From positions 54,079-118,078 of the forward strand of contig NZ_RPOC01000012.1 of the NCBI RefSeq assembly GCF_003946915.1: a stretch of DNA of 64,000 nt. The letters are read 5' to 3'. This DNA comes from Flavobacterium ustbae. Its GTDB lineage: Bacteria; Bacteroidota; Bacteroidia; Flavobacteriales; Flavobacteriaceae. The notes under the pieces are model-generated. The model saw nothing but the letters and a program-made list of their open reading frames with translations. It did not search any database and was not told the DNA's origin. Below are positions 7,741 through 15,663 of the stretch, piece by piece. Each line of letters opens with the position of its first letter. Positions within the stretch are counted from its first letter, which is position 1. The translations under genes were made by a program, and so were the position numbers.

Positions 7741-9063
7741 ATGGATATTAAAAGAGTAGCAATAGACGCTGTAAACGAGACAATCGTTATGAACGTTGTT
7801 CATATGGATTATAAAGGTCAAGTAGCAAAAAGAATTAACGAAAAAATGCCTTTAGCGCAAGTTAAAGGATTTAGAAAAGGTGCCGTGCCTAAAGATCTTG
7901 TTGAAAAACAATACGGAAAAGCTATTAAGCAGGAAGAGATCAAAAAAGTAGTTGATTTGGCTTTAGAGCGTTATATTCAATCTGAAAGATTAAATCTTTT
8001 AGGAACTCCTCTTGCTAAAGTAAATGAAGATTTTAACTGGGATGCAGAAGAATTAACTTTCGAATACGAAATTGGTTTAGTGCCAAACTTCGAAATTGAT
8101 CTTGAAGCTAAAAACAATATCGTAAAATATATCGTAACTGCTGACGACAAATTAATTGACGGACAAGTAGAACGTATCCAAAAACAATTTGGAAAAGCAA
8201 TTCCACAAGAAGTATCTGATGCAAATTCAGACTTAACTGGAACTTTTTCAAACGAAGCAGAAGGAATCGACAATACAACTACAATCGCTATTAGCGCATT
8301 CAGCAAAAAAGCTGGAGAGCAATTTGTAGGTAAAAAAGTTGGAGATGTAGTTAAAGTAAGCACAAAAGGTTTATTTGATGACGATCACCAACTAATGGAT
8401 TACTTAAAAGTAGGTCACGAAGGTGTTCACGGTTTAGATGTTGAAGTAGATTTCACAATCAGCGCTATCAACGGATCTGAGCCTGCTGAATTAAACCAAG
8501 AATTATTCGACAAACTTTTTGGTGAAGGAAAAGTAGCTTCTTTAGAAGATTTAAAAGCTAAAATTAAAGAAGATGCTGAAGCACAATTTGCACAGCAAGC
8601 AGATCAAAAATTATTATTAGATGTTCAAGATTTCTTAATCGAAAACACAAAATTTGATTTGCCAGCTGAATTCCTTAAAAAATGGTTGCAAACTGTTGGA
8701 GAGAAAAAACTTTCTGCTGAAGAGGCTGAAGTTGAATACGCAAGATCTGAAAAAGGTTTACGTTTCCAATTAATCGAAGGAAAAGCATTAGCGCAAAGCA
8801 ATATCCAAATTACATTTGAAGACTTAAAAGCATTTACATCAAGTGCTATCAGACAGCAAATGGCTCAATTTGGACAAACAAATCCAACTGACGAAGAAGT
8901 GGAAGGAATCGTAGCTAGAGTTTTATCTAACCAAGACGAAGTTAAGAGACTTTCTGAGCAAGTTGTAGCATCTAAAATGTTAGATATCTTCAAAGAAAAA
9001 GCGAACCCAACAACTAAAGAGGTTACTTACGAAGAATTTATTGCAGCTTCTTACGGAGAATAA
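7741..9063 (+). CDS. tig: Trigger factor (ribosome-associated chaperone)
   Basis: Trigger factor binds nascent chains at the ribosome exit tunnel. The 440-residue protein has the N-terminal ribosome-binding domain, with the GFRKGAVPKDLVEKQYG signature near residues 38-54. A degenerate PPIase-like central segment (about 150-240) and a helical C-terminal chaperone domain rich in Lys, Glu and Gln follow. Bacteroidota proteins are typically this diverged in the PPIase region. It lies upstream of clpP and clpX, the common bacterial tig-clpP-clpX order, with its own promoter and a terminator at 9087-9124. Confidence 0.96.
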   Translation: MDIKRVAIDAVNETIVMNVVHMDYKGQVAKRINEKMPLAQVKGFRKGAVPKDLVEKQYGKAIKQEEIKKVVDLALERYIQSERLNLLGTPLAKVNEDFNWDAEELTFEYEIGLVPNFEIDLEAKNNIVKYIVTADDKLIDGQVERIQKQFGKAIPQEVSDANSDLTGTFSNEAEGIDNTTTIAISAFSKKAGEQFVGKKVGDVVKVSTKGLFDDDHQLMDYLKVGHEGVHGLDVEVDFTISAINGSEPAELNQELFDKLFGEGKVASLEDLKAKIKEDAEAQFAQQADQKLLLDVQDFLIENTKFDLPAEFLKKWLQTVGEKKLSAEEAEVEYARSEKGLRFQLIEGKALAQSNIQITFEDLKAFTSSAIRQQMAQFGQTNPTDEEVEGIVARVLSNQDEVKRLSEQVVASKMLDIFKEKANPTTKEVTYEEFIAASYGE

Positions 9064-9086
9064 TTTCTGAAATAACATTCATAATT

Positions 9087-9124
9087 AAGAGCGTCAGGAA
9101 GTTTTTCCCGACGCTCTTTTGTTT
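9087..9124 (+). terminator. Rho-independent terminator of tig
   Basis: Arms AAGAGCGTCAGG and CCCGACGCTCTT (one mismatch) with an 8-base loop, followed by a T-rich tail. Confidence 0.85.
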
Positions 9125-9153
9125 TAATTTATTTTTTGATTACTTTTCAGAAG

Positions 9154-9305
9154 CTAATCCAGCTATCCGTTACAAGTTTTTTTATTGTCGCCTTTTTTTG
9201 TAAGGTAAAAAAAGAGCTTCTCCCGAAGCGTCGGGAGTTACTTTTTTTCTACCAACAAAAAATAGTTGCCAATTAAAAAAAGCTTTCCACTGCTATCTGG
9301 GCTAG
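9154..9305 (-). repeat. REP-like element, family A, copy 1 (long form)
   Basis: Read on the minus strand it starts with GATAGCAGTGGAAAG and ends with AACGGATAGC, the core words of family A. The interior holds a nested hairpin: an outer T/A-rich pair around CTCCCGAAGCGTCGGGAG. It occupies most of the 343-bp tig-clpP spacer, between the tig terminator and the clpP leader. Confidence 0.75.
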
Positions 9306-9354
9306 AAATAGGACAAATTGACATCTCTTTTAAAAAGGTATGAACTTTGTTTGA

Positions 9355-9362
9355 TATTTTTG
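9355..9362 (+). promoter_or_regulatory. Putative -7 box for clpP
   Basis: TATTTTTG lies 44 bases upstream of the clpP ATG, but no TTG is found at the expected distance upstream. It is followed by a degenerate GACTTTAGACTTTCAAAC phrase of family D. Confidence 0.4.
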
Positions 9363-9406
9363 AGTCACTTTAAGACTTTAGACTTTCAAACTTTTAAACT
9401 AAAAAT

Positions 9407-10081
9407 ATGAACTACGGTAAAGAATTCAAAAAATTTGCTACAAAGCACCAAGGGGTAAACGCAATGTATTACGATAAAATCGTAGCAGCAATGACTCCAA
9501 CCAACATGACTCCATATATTATTGAAGAACGCCAGTTGAATATTTCTCAATTAGACGTTTTCTCAAGATTGATGATGGATAGAATCATCTTTTTAGGAAC
9601 AGGTATCGACGATCAGATCGCTAATATTGTTCAGGCTCAGTTATTATTTTTAGAAAGCGCTGACGCTTCAAAAGATATCCAAATTTATTTAAACTCTCCG
9701 GGAGGAAGCGTTTACGCAGGTTTAGGAATTTACGACACTATGCAATACATCAAACCAGACGTAGCAACAATCTGTACCGGAATGGCAGCTTCTATGGGAG
9801 CCGTTTTATTATGCGCAGGAGCAGAAGGGAAACGTTCTGCATTGCCTCACTCAAGAGTAATGATTCACCAGCCATCTGGAGGAGCACAAGGTGTTGCAAC
9901 AGATATGGAAATCAACTTGCGTGAAATGTTGAAATTGAAAGATGAATTATATCACATTATTTCACAACATTCAGGACAGTCTTTCGAAAGAGTTCACAAA
10001 GACAGTGAGCGTGATTACTGGATGAAAGCTGACGAAGCAAAAGAGTACGGAATGATTGATGAAGTGCTAAGAAGAGGATAA
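9407..10081 (+). CDS. clpP: ATP-dependent Clp protease proteolytic subunit
   Basis: ClpP forms the tetradecameric serine-protease barrel that degrades substrates unfolded by ClpX. The 224 residues contain the catalytic Ser129 in GMAASMGA, His154 in MIHQPSGG and a probable Asp203 in ERDYW. The NSPGGSVYAG strand and the C-terminal EAKEYGMIDEVL are typical. The first 30 or so residues look like the short leader usually removed autocatalytically. clpX follows 179 bp downstream, separated by a long hairpin. ATG chosen; Met20 is a possible alternative start. Confidence 0.97.
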   Translation: MNYGKEFKKFATKHQGVNAMYYDKIVAAMTPTNMTPYIIEERQLNISQLDVFSRLMMDRIIFLGTGIDDQIANIVQAQLLFLESADASKDIQIYLNSPGGSVYAGLGIYDTMQYIKPDVATICTGMAASMGAVLLCAGAEGKRSALPHSRVMIHQPSGGAQGVATDMEINLREMLKLKDELYHIISQHSGQSFERVHKDSERDYWMKADEAKEYGMIDEVLRRG

Positions 10082-10103
10082 TTCTTTTAAGCTTAAAATT
10101 TTA

Positions 10104-10160
10104 TTTCAGGTTTCAAGTTTCAGGTTTGCTACAGCAACTTGAAACCTGAAACCTGAAACT
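10104..10160. repeat. Long hairpin between clpP and clpX
   Basis: TTTCAGGTTTCAAGTTTCAGG-like sequence faces AACTTGAAACCTGAAACC across a loop containing GCTACAGC. Each arm is itself a tandem of a GTTTCAG unit. It could attenuate or separate clpP from clpX transcription; there is no clear U tail. Confidence 0.7.
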
Positions 10161-10229
10161 TTAAACAAAATAAAAAGTTAATAGGTTGCTAAGTTTTTAA
10201 GTTTTAGGTCAAAAAGCTTAGAAACTTAG

Positions 10230-10237
10230 TATCTTTG
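10230..10237 (+). promoter_or_regulatory. Putative -7 box for clpX
   Basis: TATCTTTG, 23 bases upstream of the clpX ATG and inside a CTTAG-type degenerate repeat. No TTG is found at the expected spacing. Confidence 0.45.
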
Positions 10238-10260
10238 CAGCTTAGTAACTTAAATAAAGA

Positions 10261-11493
10261 ATGGCAAAAGTAGTATTAGAATGTTCGTTTTGTGGAAGAA
10301 AGAAGCCAGAAACTAATTTATTAATAGCTGGAATTAATGCACATATCTGCGATAAGTGTATTGAACAAGCACACGGAATTGTATTAGAAGAATTAAAATC
10401 TAGCGGAAGCGCAAAACTAGTTGGGGACTTAATTTTAAAGAAACCAAAAGAAATTAGAGCTTTCCTAGATCAATATGTTATTGGTCAAGATCAGACTAAA
10501 AAAGTAATGTCGGTTGCGGTTTACAATCACTACAAACGTTTAATGCAACAGCAATTGGACGACGAAGTGGAGATTGAAAAAAGTAACATTATCATGGTGG
10601 GTCAGACCGGAACAGGAAAAACATTGGTTGCAAAAACTATTGCAAAAATGTTAGACGTTCCGTTGGCAATTGTTGATGCAACAGTATTAACAGAAGCAGG
10701 TTATGTTGGAGAAGATGTTGAAAGTATTTTGACACGTTTACTTCAAGCTGCCGATTATGATGTAGCTAAAGCCGAAAGAGGAATCGTATTTATTGACGAA
10801 ATTGATAAAATTGCTCGTAAAAGCGATAATCCATCAATTACACGTGACGTTTCTGGAGAAGGTGTTCAGCAGGCATTATTAAAATTATTAGAAGGAACAG
10901 TTGTAAACGTACCGCCAAAAGGAGGACGTAAACATCCAGACCAAAAATTTGTTGAGGTAAATACTCAGAATATCTTGTTTATTGCTGGTGGAGCTTTTGA
11001 TGGTGTAGAACGTATTATTTCAAAACGTTTAAACCGTCAGGCAGTTGGTTATTCAACGTCTAAAAATGTTGACAATATTGACAAAGACAATTTACTGCAA
11101 TACATTATTCCAAAAGACATCAAAGACTTTGGTTTAATTCCAGAAATTATTGGGCGTTTACCAGTTTTAACGCACATGGATCCCTTAGATAAAGCAACGC
11201 TTCGTGCCATTTTAACGCAACCTAAAAATGCTTTAATCAAACAATATCAGAAATTATTCTTGATGGATGATGTTGAATTTACCATTACAGACGAAGCTTT
11301 AGATTTTATTGTAGATAAAGCTTTAGAATATAAATTAGGTGCTCGTGGATTGCGTTCTTTATGCGAAGCTATCCTGACAGATGCGATGTACGAACTGCCA
11401 ACTTCTGATGATGTAAGTCTGACAATTGACAAAGAATATGCAGAACATACATTAAGCAAAAATTTGTTGAAACGTATGGAAATTGCGTCTTAA
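10261..11493 (+). CDS. clpX: ATP-dependent Clp protease unfoldase ClpX
   Basis: ClpX is the AAA+ unfoldase that recognises substrates and feeds them to ClpP. The 410-residue protein has an N-terminal zinc-binding domain with four Cys (8, 11, 30, 33), Walker A GQTGTGKT near residue 118, Walker [10 protein letters not shown], the GYVGEDVE pore-loop region and the ClpP-contacting loop region. The sensor-2 motif (GARGLRS) sits in the C-terminal small domain. A strong terminator follows. Nothing unusual is seen. Confidence 0.98.
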   Translation: MAKVVLECSFCGRKKPETNLLIAGINAHICDKCIEQAHGIVLEELKSSGSAKLVGDLILKKPKEIRAFLDQYVIGQDQTKKVMSVAVYNHYKRLMQQQLDDEVEIEKSNIIMVGQTGTGKTLVAKTIAKMLDVPLAIVDATVLTEAGYVGEDVESILTRLLQAADYDVAKAERGIVFIDEIDKIARKSDNPSITRDVSGEGVQQALLKLLEGTVVNVPPKGGRKHPDQKFVEVNTQNILFIAGGAFDGVERIISKRLNRQAVGYSTSKNVDNIDKDNLLQYIIPKDIKDFGLIPEIIGRLPVLTHMDPLDKATLRAILTQPKNALIKQYQKLFLMDDVEFTITDEALDFIVDKALEYKLGARGLRSLCEAILTDAMYELPTSDDVSLTIDKEYAEHTLSKNLLKRMEIAS

Positions 11494-11515
11494 GTATTGA
11501 AAATATTATTTTCTA

Positions 11516-11547
11516 AAAACCTGTTCATTTTGAACAGGTTTTTTTAT
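11516..11547 (+). terminator. Terminator after clpX
   Basis: Perfect 12-bp stem (AAAACCTGTTCA with TGAACAGGTTTT), 3-base loop, then a T run. Confidence 0.92.
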
Positions 11548-11574
11548 GATTTTTTAAAGACAGAATCTCAGACC

Positions 11575-12540
11575 TTATTGAACCCTAAACTTCTCTCGAT
11601 ATTCAATAGGTTTCATGCCCACCATTTTATAAAATACTTTTCTAAAAGCTTTTGGGTCATTATAACCTGTTTTTTCGATAATTTCTGAAATGGAAAGCTG
11701 GGTTTGTTCCAGATATTTTTTCGAGCTTTCTACTCTAATATTCTGTAGGTATTCAATTGGCGGAATTCCAGTTACTTGTTTAAATCGGCGTGTCATGTTT
11801 CTGGCACTTGTTGGAATATCTTTGGTAATTTCTTCCAGTTTTTCGATGGAATGGTACTGACTTTCTATTTTTTGCTGCAGCATGGCAACCAAAGTATCAT
11901 TATGCAAATGATTGGGCCTGAAAGTGCTAAAATAGCTTTGTTTGTATCGGTTCAAATCGATAGAAAATATTTTGGCAATTTTTACCGCCATTTCGTTCCC
12001 GCAGAATTTTTGGACCAAAAGTATCAATAAATGAAAAGTTGAGGTAGAACCTCCGCTGGTATATAAACTTCCATCGGCAGTTAAAGTCTCTTCCGGCTTT
12101 AAGTTGACCATCGGAAAAGCTTTTGTAAACGCACTGCACGCATCTACATGTGTGGTGGCTAATTTTTCGTTTAGTAAACCTGACGCCGCAAACAAAAAAG
12201 CTCCCGTACAAAAACTTGCTAACTCGGCTCCAGCGCTATGCTGTTTTTGCAACCATGGAATAAAACTTTTATTCTTTTTAATCATTTCGCTCATATTATC
12301 GGTAGTAAAAGCGGGAATTAAAATTAAGTCTAAAACGCTATCAGAAGACTCAATAACATTGCTTTTATAACCAAATAAATTTCCTTGATCGGATTGTTCT
12401 TGCGATTGAAAAATCATTATTTCAAATGGTTTTTCATTTCCCGAGGTAAGTTTATTTGCGGTTTCAAATACTTCTAATATCGCTGCTATACTCAATAATT
12501 TATAGTCGTGAGGTACGATTAAACCTAATTTCTTGCTCAT
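11575..12540 (-). CDS. GlxA-family AraC-type transcriptional regulator with DJ-1/PfpI domain
   Basis: A 321-residue regulator. The N-terminal two-thirds is a DJ-1/PfpI (GATase1-like) fold with the cysteine elbow ELASFCTGAFLFAASGLL near residue 112. The C-terminal 100 residues form an AraC double helix-turn-helix ending NDPKAFRKVFYKMVGMKPIEYR. The start at 12540 (MSKKLGLIVP) is preferred because it begins the first beta strand; an upstream ATG at 12576 would add 12 unrelated residues. It diverges from the VOC/SRPBCC cluster and is the obvious candidate regulator of it. The ligand is unknown. Confidence 0.9.
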   Translation of the reverse strand: MSKKLGLIVPHDYKLLSIAAILEVFETANKLTSGNEKPFEIMIFQSQEQSDQGNLFGYKSNVIESSDSVLDLILIPAFTTDNMSEMIKKNKSFIPWLQKQHSAGAELASFCTGAFLFAASGLLNEKLATTHVDACSAFTKAFPMVNLKPEETLTADGSLYTSGGSTSTFHLLILLVQKFCGNEMAVKIAKIFSIDLNRYKQSYFSTFRPNHLHNDTLVAMLQQKIESQYHSIEKLEEITKDIPTSARNMTRRFKQVTGIPPIEYLQNIRVESSKKYLEQTQLSISEIIEKTGYNDPKAFRKVFYKMVGMKPIEYREKFRVQ

Positions 12541-12681
12541 GATATTTATAGTTTTTTGGAGGTTCTGTTTATACAAAAATAAATAAAATGTCTTAAATGA
12601 CCCTAAAAATGACTTTTATTGACATTTTAAACTAATCTTAATATTTTAAATTTGTTTTAATTAATTCGTAATTTTATAAAG

Positions 12682-13095
12682 ATGAAAACAAAAATATTCT
12701 TAAATCTTGCTGTAAAAGATTTAAAGCGATCGGTAGATTTTTTTACACAATTAGGGTTTTCGTTCAACGAAAAATTTACCAATGAAAAAGGAACCTGTTT
12801 AGAAATTGGCGAGAATATTAACGCTATGCTTTTGGTAGAAGAGTTTTATCAGACTTTTACAAAAAAGCAAATTTGCGACACGAAAACAACAAGCGAAGTT
12901 CTTATTGCAATTTCAGTAGAAAGTCGTGAAAAGGTGGACGAAATTATGGAGAAGGCCGTTAAGGCAGGAGGAACTGATTACAATCAGTCACAAGATTATG
13001 GCTGGATGTATCAAAAAACTTTTTTAGATGTAGACGGACATCATTGGGAAGTGTTTTTTATGGATGAAAACAATATTCCAAATAATCCAGAATGA
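12682..13095 (+). CDS. VOC-family (glyoxalase/dioxygenase superfamily) protein
   Basis: 137 residues with two beta-alpha-beta-beta-beta modules of the vicinal oxygen chelate fold: LNLAVKDLKRSVDFFTQLGF at the N-terminus and FLDVDGHHWEVFFMD near the C-terminus. The usual first metal ligand (His) is replaced by Asn, but the final Glu (HHWEVFF) is kept. It is paralogous to the gene at 14133. It is the first gene of a cluster alternating VOC and SRPBCC proteins and overlaps the next gene by 4 bases (ATGA). Enzymatic activity cannot be assigned. Confidence 0.88.
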   Translation: MKTKIFLNLAVKDLKRSVDFFTQLGFSFNEKFTNEKGTCLEIGENINAMLLVEEFYQTFTKKQICDTKTTSEVLIAISVESREKVDEIMEKAVKAGGTDYNQSQDYGWMYQKTFLDVDGHHWEVFFMDENNIPNNPE

Positions 13096-13502
13096 TTTCG
13101 GTACAATCCATAATAGACGCACCTATTGAAAAAGTTTGGGACTTGTGGACTTTGCCCAAACACATTATAAAATGGAATTACCCATCAGAAGAATGGCAAA
13201 CAATTGCTGCAGAAAATGATTTAAAAATTAATGGTAAATTTAAATATACCATGCAGACTAAAGATAAAAGTGCAGCATTTGATTTTGAAGGAATATATAC
13301 AGATGTAAAAGTCTTATCTCAAATTGAATACAAGCTTTTTGATAACAGAACAGGAAGCATTCATTTTGAAGAAAATGACAATATTGTAAAAATTACAGAA
13401 ATATTTGAGCCAAACACACACGATTCAAAAAGTATGCAAGAGCAATGGTGTCAGGCTGTGATAGATAATTTTAAAACCTATGTTGAATTAAGTAAATTGT
13501 AA
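13092..13502 (+). CDS. SRPBCC / AHSA1-like ligand-binding protein (copy 1)
   Basis: 136 residues of the START/Bet v1-like SRPBCC fold. The opening strand (VQSIIDAPIEKVWDLWTLPK) and the closing amphipathic helix (EEQWCQ-type helix, VIDNFKTYVE) are typical of AHSA1/YndB-type proteins, which bind hydrophobic small molecules in a deep cavity. It starts inside the stop of the preceding VOC gene, suggesting translational coupling, and has a tandem paralogue 17 bp downstream. Confidence 0.88.
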   Translation: MISVQSIIDAPIEKVWDLWTLPKHIIKWNYPSEEWQTIAAENDLKINGKFKYTMQTKDKSAAFDFEGIYTDVKVLSQIEYKLFDNRTGSIHFEENDNIVKITEIFEPNTHDSKSMQEQWCQAVIDNFKTYVELSKL

Positions 13503-13519
13503 TAATTAAAAAAACTAAA

Positions 13520-13924
13520 ATGATAACAATAAAGAACACCGTTAATGCATCTCTTGATAAAGTTTGGAATTTCTGGAATACTCCTGAACATATCACAAAA
13601 TGGAGTTTTGCTTCACCAGACTGGCACACTCTTTATGCAGAAGCTGATTTGCGAGAAGGCGGAAAATTCAAATCGACTATGGCAGCCAAAGACGGAAGCA
13701 TGAGTTTTGATTTTGAGGGTAAATTTACTTTAGTAAAACCTAATGAAGCACTCTCATATGTTATGGCCGATGGAAGAAAAGTTGAAATTACTTTTACAAA
13801 AGTAGCTGATGGTGTAGAGATTATTGAAAGTTTTGATCCAGAAACGCAAAATCCTGAAGAAATGCAGCGCGCAGGCTGGCAGGCAATTTTGGATAATTTT
13901 AAGGCTTATGTTGAGTCGAATTAG
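13520..13924 (+). CDS. SRPBCC / AHSA1-like ligand-binding protein (copy 2)
   Basis: 134 residues, clearly a tandem paralogue of the preceding gene. Both share V.A...KVW..W..P.HI.KW near the N-terminus, then GGKFK.TM.AKD, DFEG and a closing LDNFKAYVE helix. It probably belongs to the same transcript (17-bp gap). Function is unknown beyond binding of a small hydrophobic ligand, inferred from the fold. A 208-bp spacer without a recognisable terminator follows. Confidence 0.88.
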   Translation: MITIKNTVNASLDKVWNFWNTPEHITKWSFASPDWHTLYAEADLREGGKFKSTMAAKDGSMSFDFEGKFTLVKPNEALSYVMADGRKVEITFTKVADGVEIIESFDPETQNPEEMQRAGWQAILDNFKAYVESN

Positions 13925-14132
13925 GTTTAAAGTTGCAAAGTGAGAGAGGTTCGAAGGCTTTTAATAAGCGATAAAAAATTGAAGGGTTTTATCGAAAACA
14001 AATCTCAAAAAATAAAAAAGGTAGTGACTTAGCGTCTTTGTGGCAAAAAAAGGAAAAAGTGAAACTTAAAATGGCTTACATAACTTATATGGTTTAAAAA
14101 GAAAAAAATATCTAACACAAAAAACAAAAAAA

Positions 14133-14543
14133 ATGGCGAAACAAATATGGTTGAATCTTCCTGTAAAGGATGTAGCAAAAGCAAAAGACTTTTTCTGGAA
14201 TATAGGTTTTTCGTTTAATGAGCAGCACGATACTCCAAGTTCTACCTGCATGGTTGTAGGCGAAGGACATTTTGTGATAATGCTTTTTGAAGAAATGCTT
14301 TTTTCAAGTTTTACTCAGCACAATCTCACCGATACCAAATCAAGTTCTGAAGTCTTGATTTCTATCGATGCAGAAAGCAGAGAAGAAGTAGATGAACTGG
14401 CAGAAAAAGTAAAAGAAGCTGGCGGAAATGTATTTTCGCCTCCTGCAGAAAGCCAAGGCTGGATGTATGGCTGCGGTTTTGCCGATTTGGACGGTCATCG
14501 TTGGAATGTTTTATTTATGGACTTTAATAAATTACCAAGTTAA
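14133..14543 (+). CDS. VOC-family protein, paralogue of 12682 gene
   Basis: 136 residues with the two-module VOC fold, starting WLNLPVKDVAKAKDFFWNIG and ending DLDGHRWNVLFMD. Compared with most VOC enzymes the first His is Asn and the last Glu is Asn (WNV), so canonical metal coordination looks lost; it may be a binding protein rather than an enzyme. It starts with MAKQIW and stops 1 base before the next SRPBCC gene (TAA T ATG), so the two are almost certainly coexpressed. Confidence 0.87.
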   Translation: MAKQIWLNLPVKDVAKAKDFFWNIGFSFNEQHDTPSSTCMVVGEGHFVIMLFEEMLFSSFTQHNLTDTKSSSEVLISIDAESREEVDELAEKVKEAGGNVFSPPAESQGWMYGCGFADLDGHRWNVLFMDFNKLPS

Positions 14544-14544
14544 T

Positions 14545-14982
14545 ATGGAAAAATTAGTATTTAATATCGATGTAAAGGCTTCCAGAGAGAAGATTTGGAA
14601 AGTCTTATGGGACGACGCAACATACAGAAAGTGGACAAGCTCTTTTTGTGGAGAAAGTTACGTGCAAACGAATTGGAACGAAGGCGATAAAATTTATTTT
14701 TTAGGTTCTGGCGGAGAAGGAATGAATAGTATAATTGAAACTAAAATTCCAAACGAATACATGGCGTTTAAACATATGGGCGAGCTTAAAGATTTTAAAG
14801 AAGTTCCGCCAAATGAAGAAACAAAAAAATGGATCGGAGCAATGGAAACCTATCGATTAATCCAAAAAGGCGATGTCGTAGAACTTCATGTAGAAGTTGA
14901 TGTAATCGACAAACATATAGATTTCTTCAAAGAAGCTTTCCCAAAAGGATTGGAAACGATTAAAGAATTATCGGAGAATTAG
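14545..14982 (+). CDS. SRPBCC / AHSA1-like protein (copy 3)
   Basis: 145 residues; start at MEKLVFNIDVKASREKIWKV, 1 base after the preceding stop. A longer in-frame reading upstream is only the other frame of the VOC gene. The N-terminal strand-helix pattern and the C-terminal helix (FFKEAFPKGLETIKEL) are those of the SRPBCC superfamily. It is more distant from the two tandem copies at 13.1-13.9 kb than they are from each other. Ligand unknown. Confidence 0.87.
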   Translation: MEKLVFNIDVKASREKIWKVLWDDATYRKWTSSFCGESYVQTNWNEGDKIYFLGSGGEGMNSIIETKIPNEYMAFKHMGELKDFKEVPPNEETKKWIGAMETYRLIQKGDVVELHVEVDVIDKHIDFFKEAFPKGLETIKELSEN

Positions 14983-15072
14983 CTTTTTAGCTTTTAGTGC
15001 TTAGCATTAGTTATACTTTCTAAAATTTAGTACTAAGGACTAAAATAACAAACAATAAACAATAAAAAAATC

Positions 15073-15507
15073 ATGGCAGCAGTAAACCCGTATTTAATGT
15101 TTAACGGAACATGCGAAGAAGCATTTCTGTTTTATAAATCAGTTTTTGGCGGAGAATTTCCGTATATAGGAAAATATAAAGACGCTCCTGCAGAAGAAGG
15201 AGAAGTACTTTCAGAAGAAGATTTAAATAAAATTATGCACGTATCACTTCCAATTGGAAATACCATTTTAATGGGAAGCGACAGTCATCCAAGATATGGA
15301 GATGTAAGTTTTGGAGACAATTTCTCTGTTTCTATTAATGCAGAAAGCAGAGAAGAAGCTGACCGAATCTTTAACGGACTTTCTGCTGGAGGGAAAGTAG
15401 AAATGCCTCTGGATGATACTTTCTGGGGAGCTTATTTCGGAATGTTCCAAGATAAGTTCGGTATCAACTGGATGGTCAATTTTGACAAAAATGAACCAAT
15501 GAAATAA
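15073..15507 (+). CDS. PhnB-like VOC protein
   Basis: 144 residues starting PYLMFNGTCEEAFLFYKSVFGGE, the signature of the PhnB / 3-demethylubiquinone-like branch of the VOC superfamily, and ending FGINWMVNFDK. Such proteins were named for phnB of the phosphonate operon but are mostly uncharacterised. It ends the VOC/SRPBCC cluster, followed by a strong terminator. The 90-bp gap before it contains a CTTAG-type degenerate phrase. Confidence 0.88.
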   Translation: MAAVNPYLMFNGTCEEAFLFYKSVFGGEFPYIGKYKDAPAEEGEVLSEEDLNKIMHVSLPIGNTILMGSDSHPRYGDVSFGDNFSVSINAESREEADRIFNGLSAGGKVEMPLDDTFWGAYFGMFQDKFGINWMVNFDKNEPMK

Positions 15508-15556
15508 TTAAAAAGTTACGTTATCTTAATAATAAAAGATAATTGTTAAATTACTC

Positions 15557-15590
15557 GAAAAAGCACATTCATATGTGCTTTTTCTTTTCA
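15557..15590 (+). terminator. Terminator closing the VOC/SRPBCC cluster
   Basis: Perfect 12-bp stem GAAAAAGCACAT / ATGTGCTTTTTC with loop TCAT, then a T/C-rich tail. Confidence 0.9.
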
Positions 15591-15663
15591 AAAAAACAAG
15601 GATTATTCTTTTTTATCAACTAGAGATTGCCGATTTTTGTCGCTTCAAAATCAAGAAAGAAAA

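Noticed and set aside
7977..8363. 128-residue antisense frame in tig
   Set aside because: Serine/leucine-rich shadow of a highly biased coding sequence, with no start context.
12647..12654. TAAATTTG as promoter of the VOC/SRPBCC cluster
   Set aside because: The nearest TTG is 25 bases upstream, outside the usual range; kept only as a weak possibility.
14428..14544. N-terminal extension of the third SRPBCC protein
   Set aside because: The extra 39 residues are the VOC gene read in another frame; the SRPBCC fold starts at 14545.
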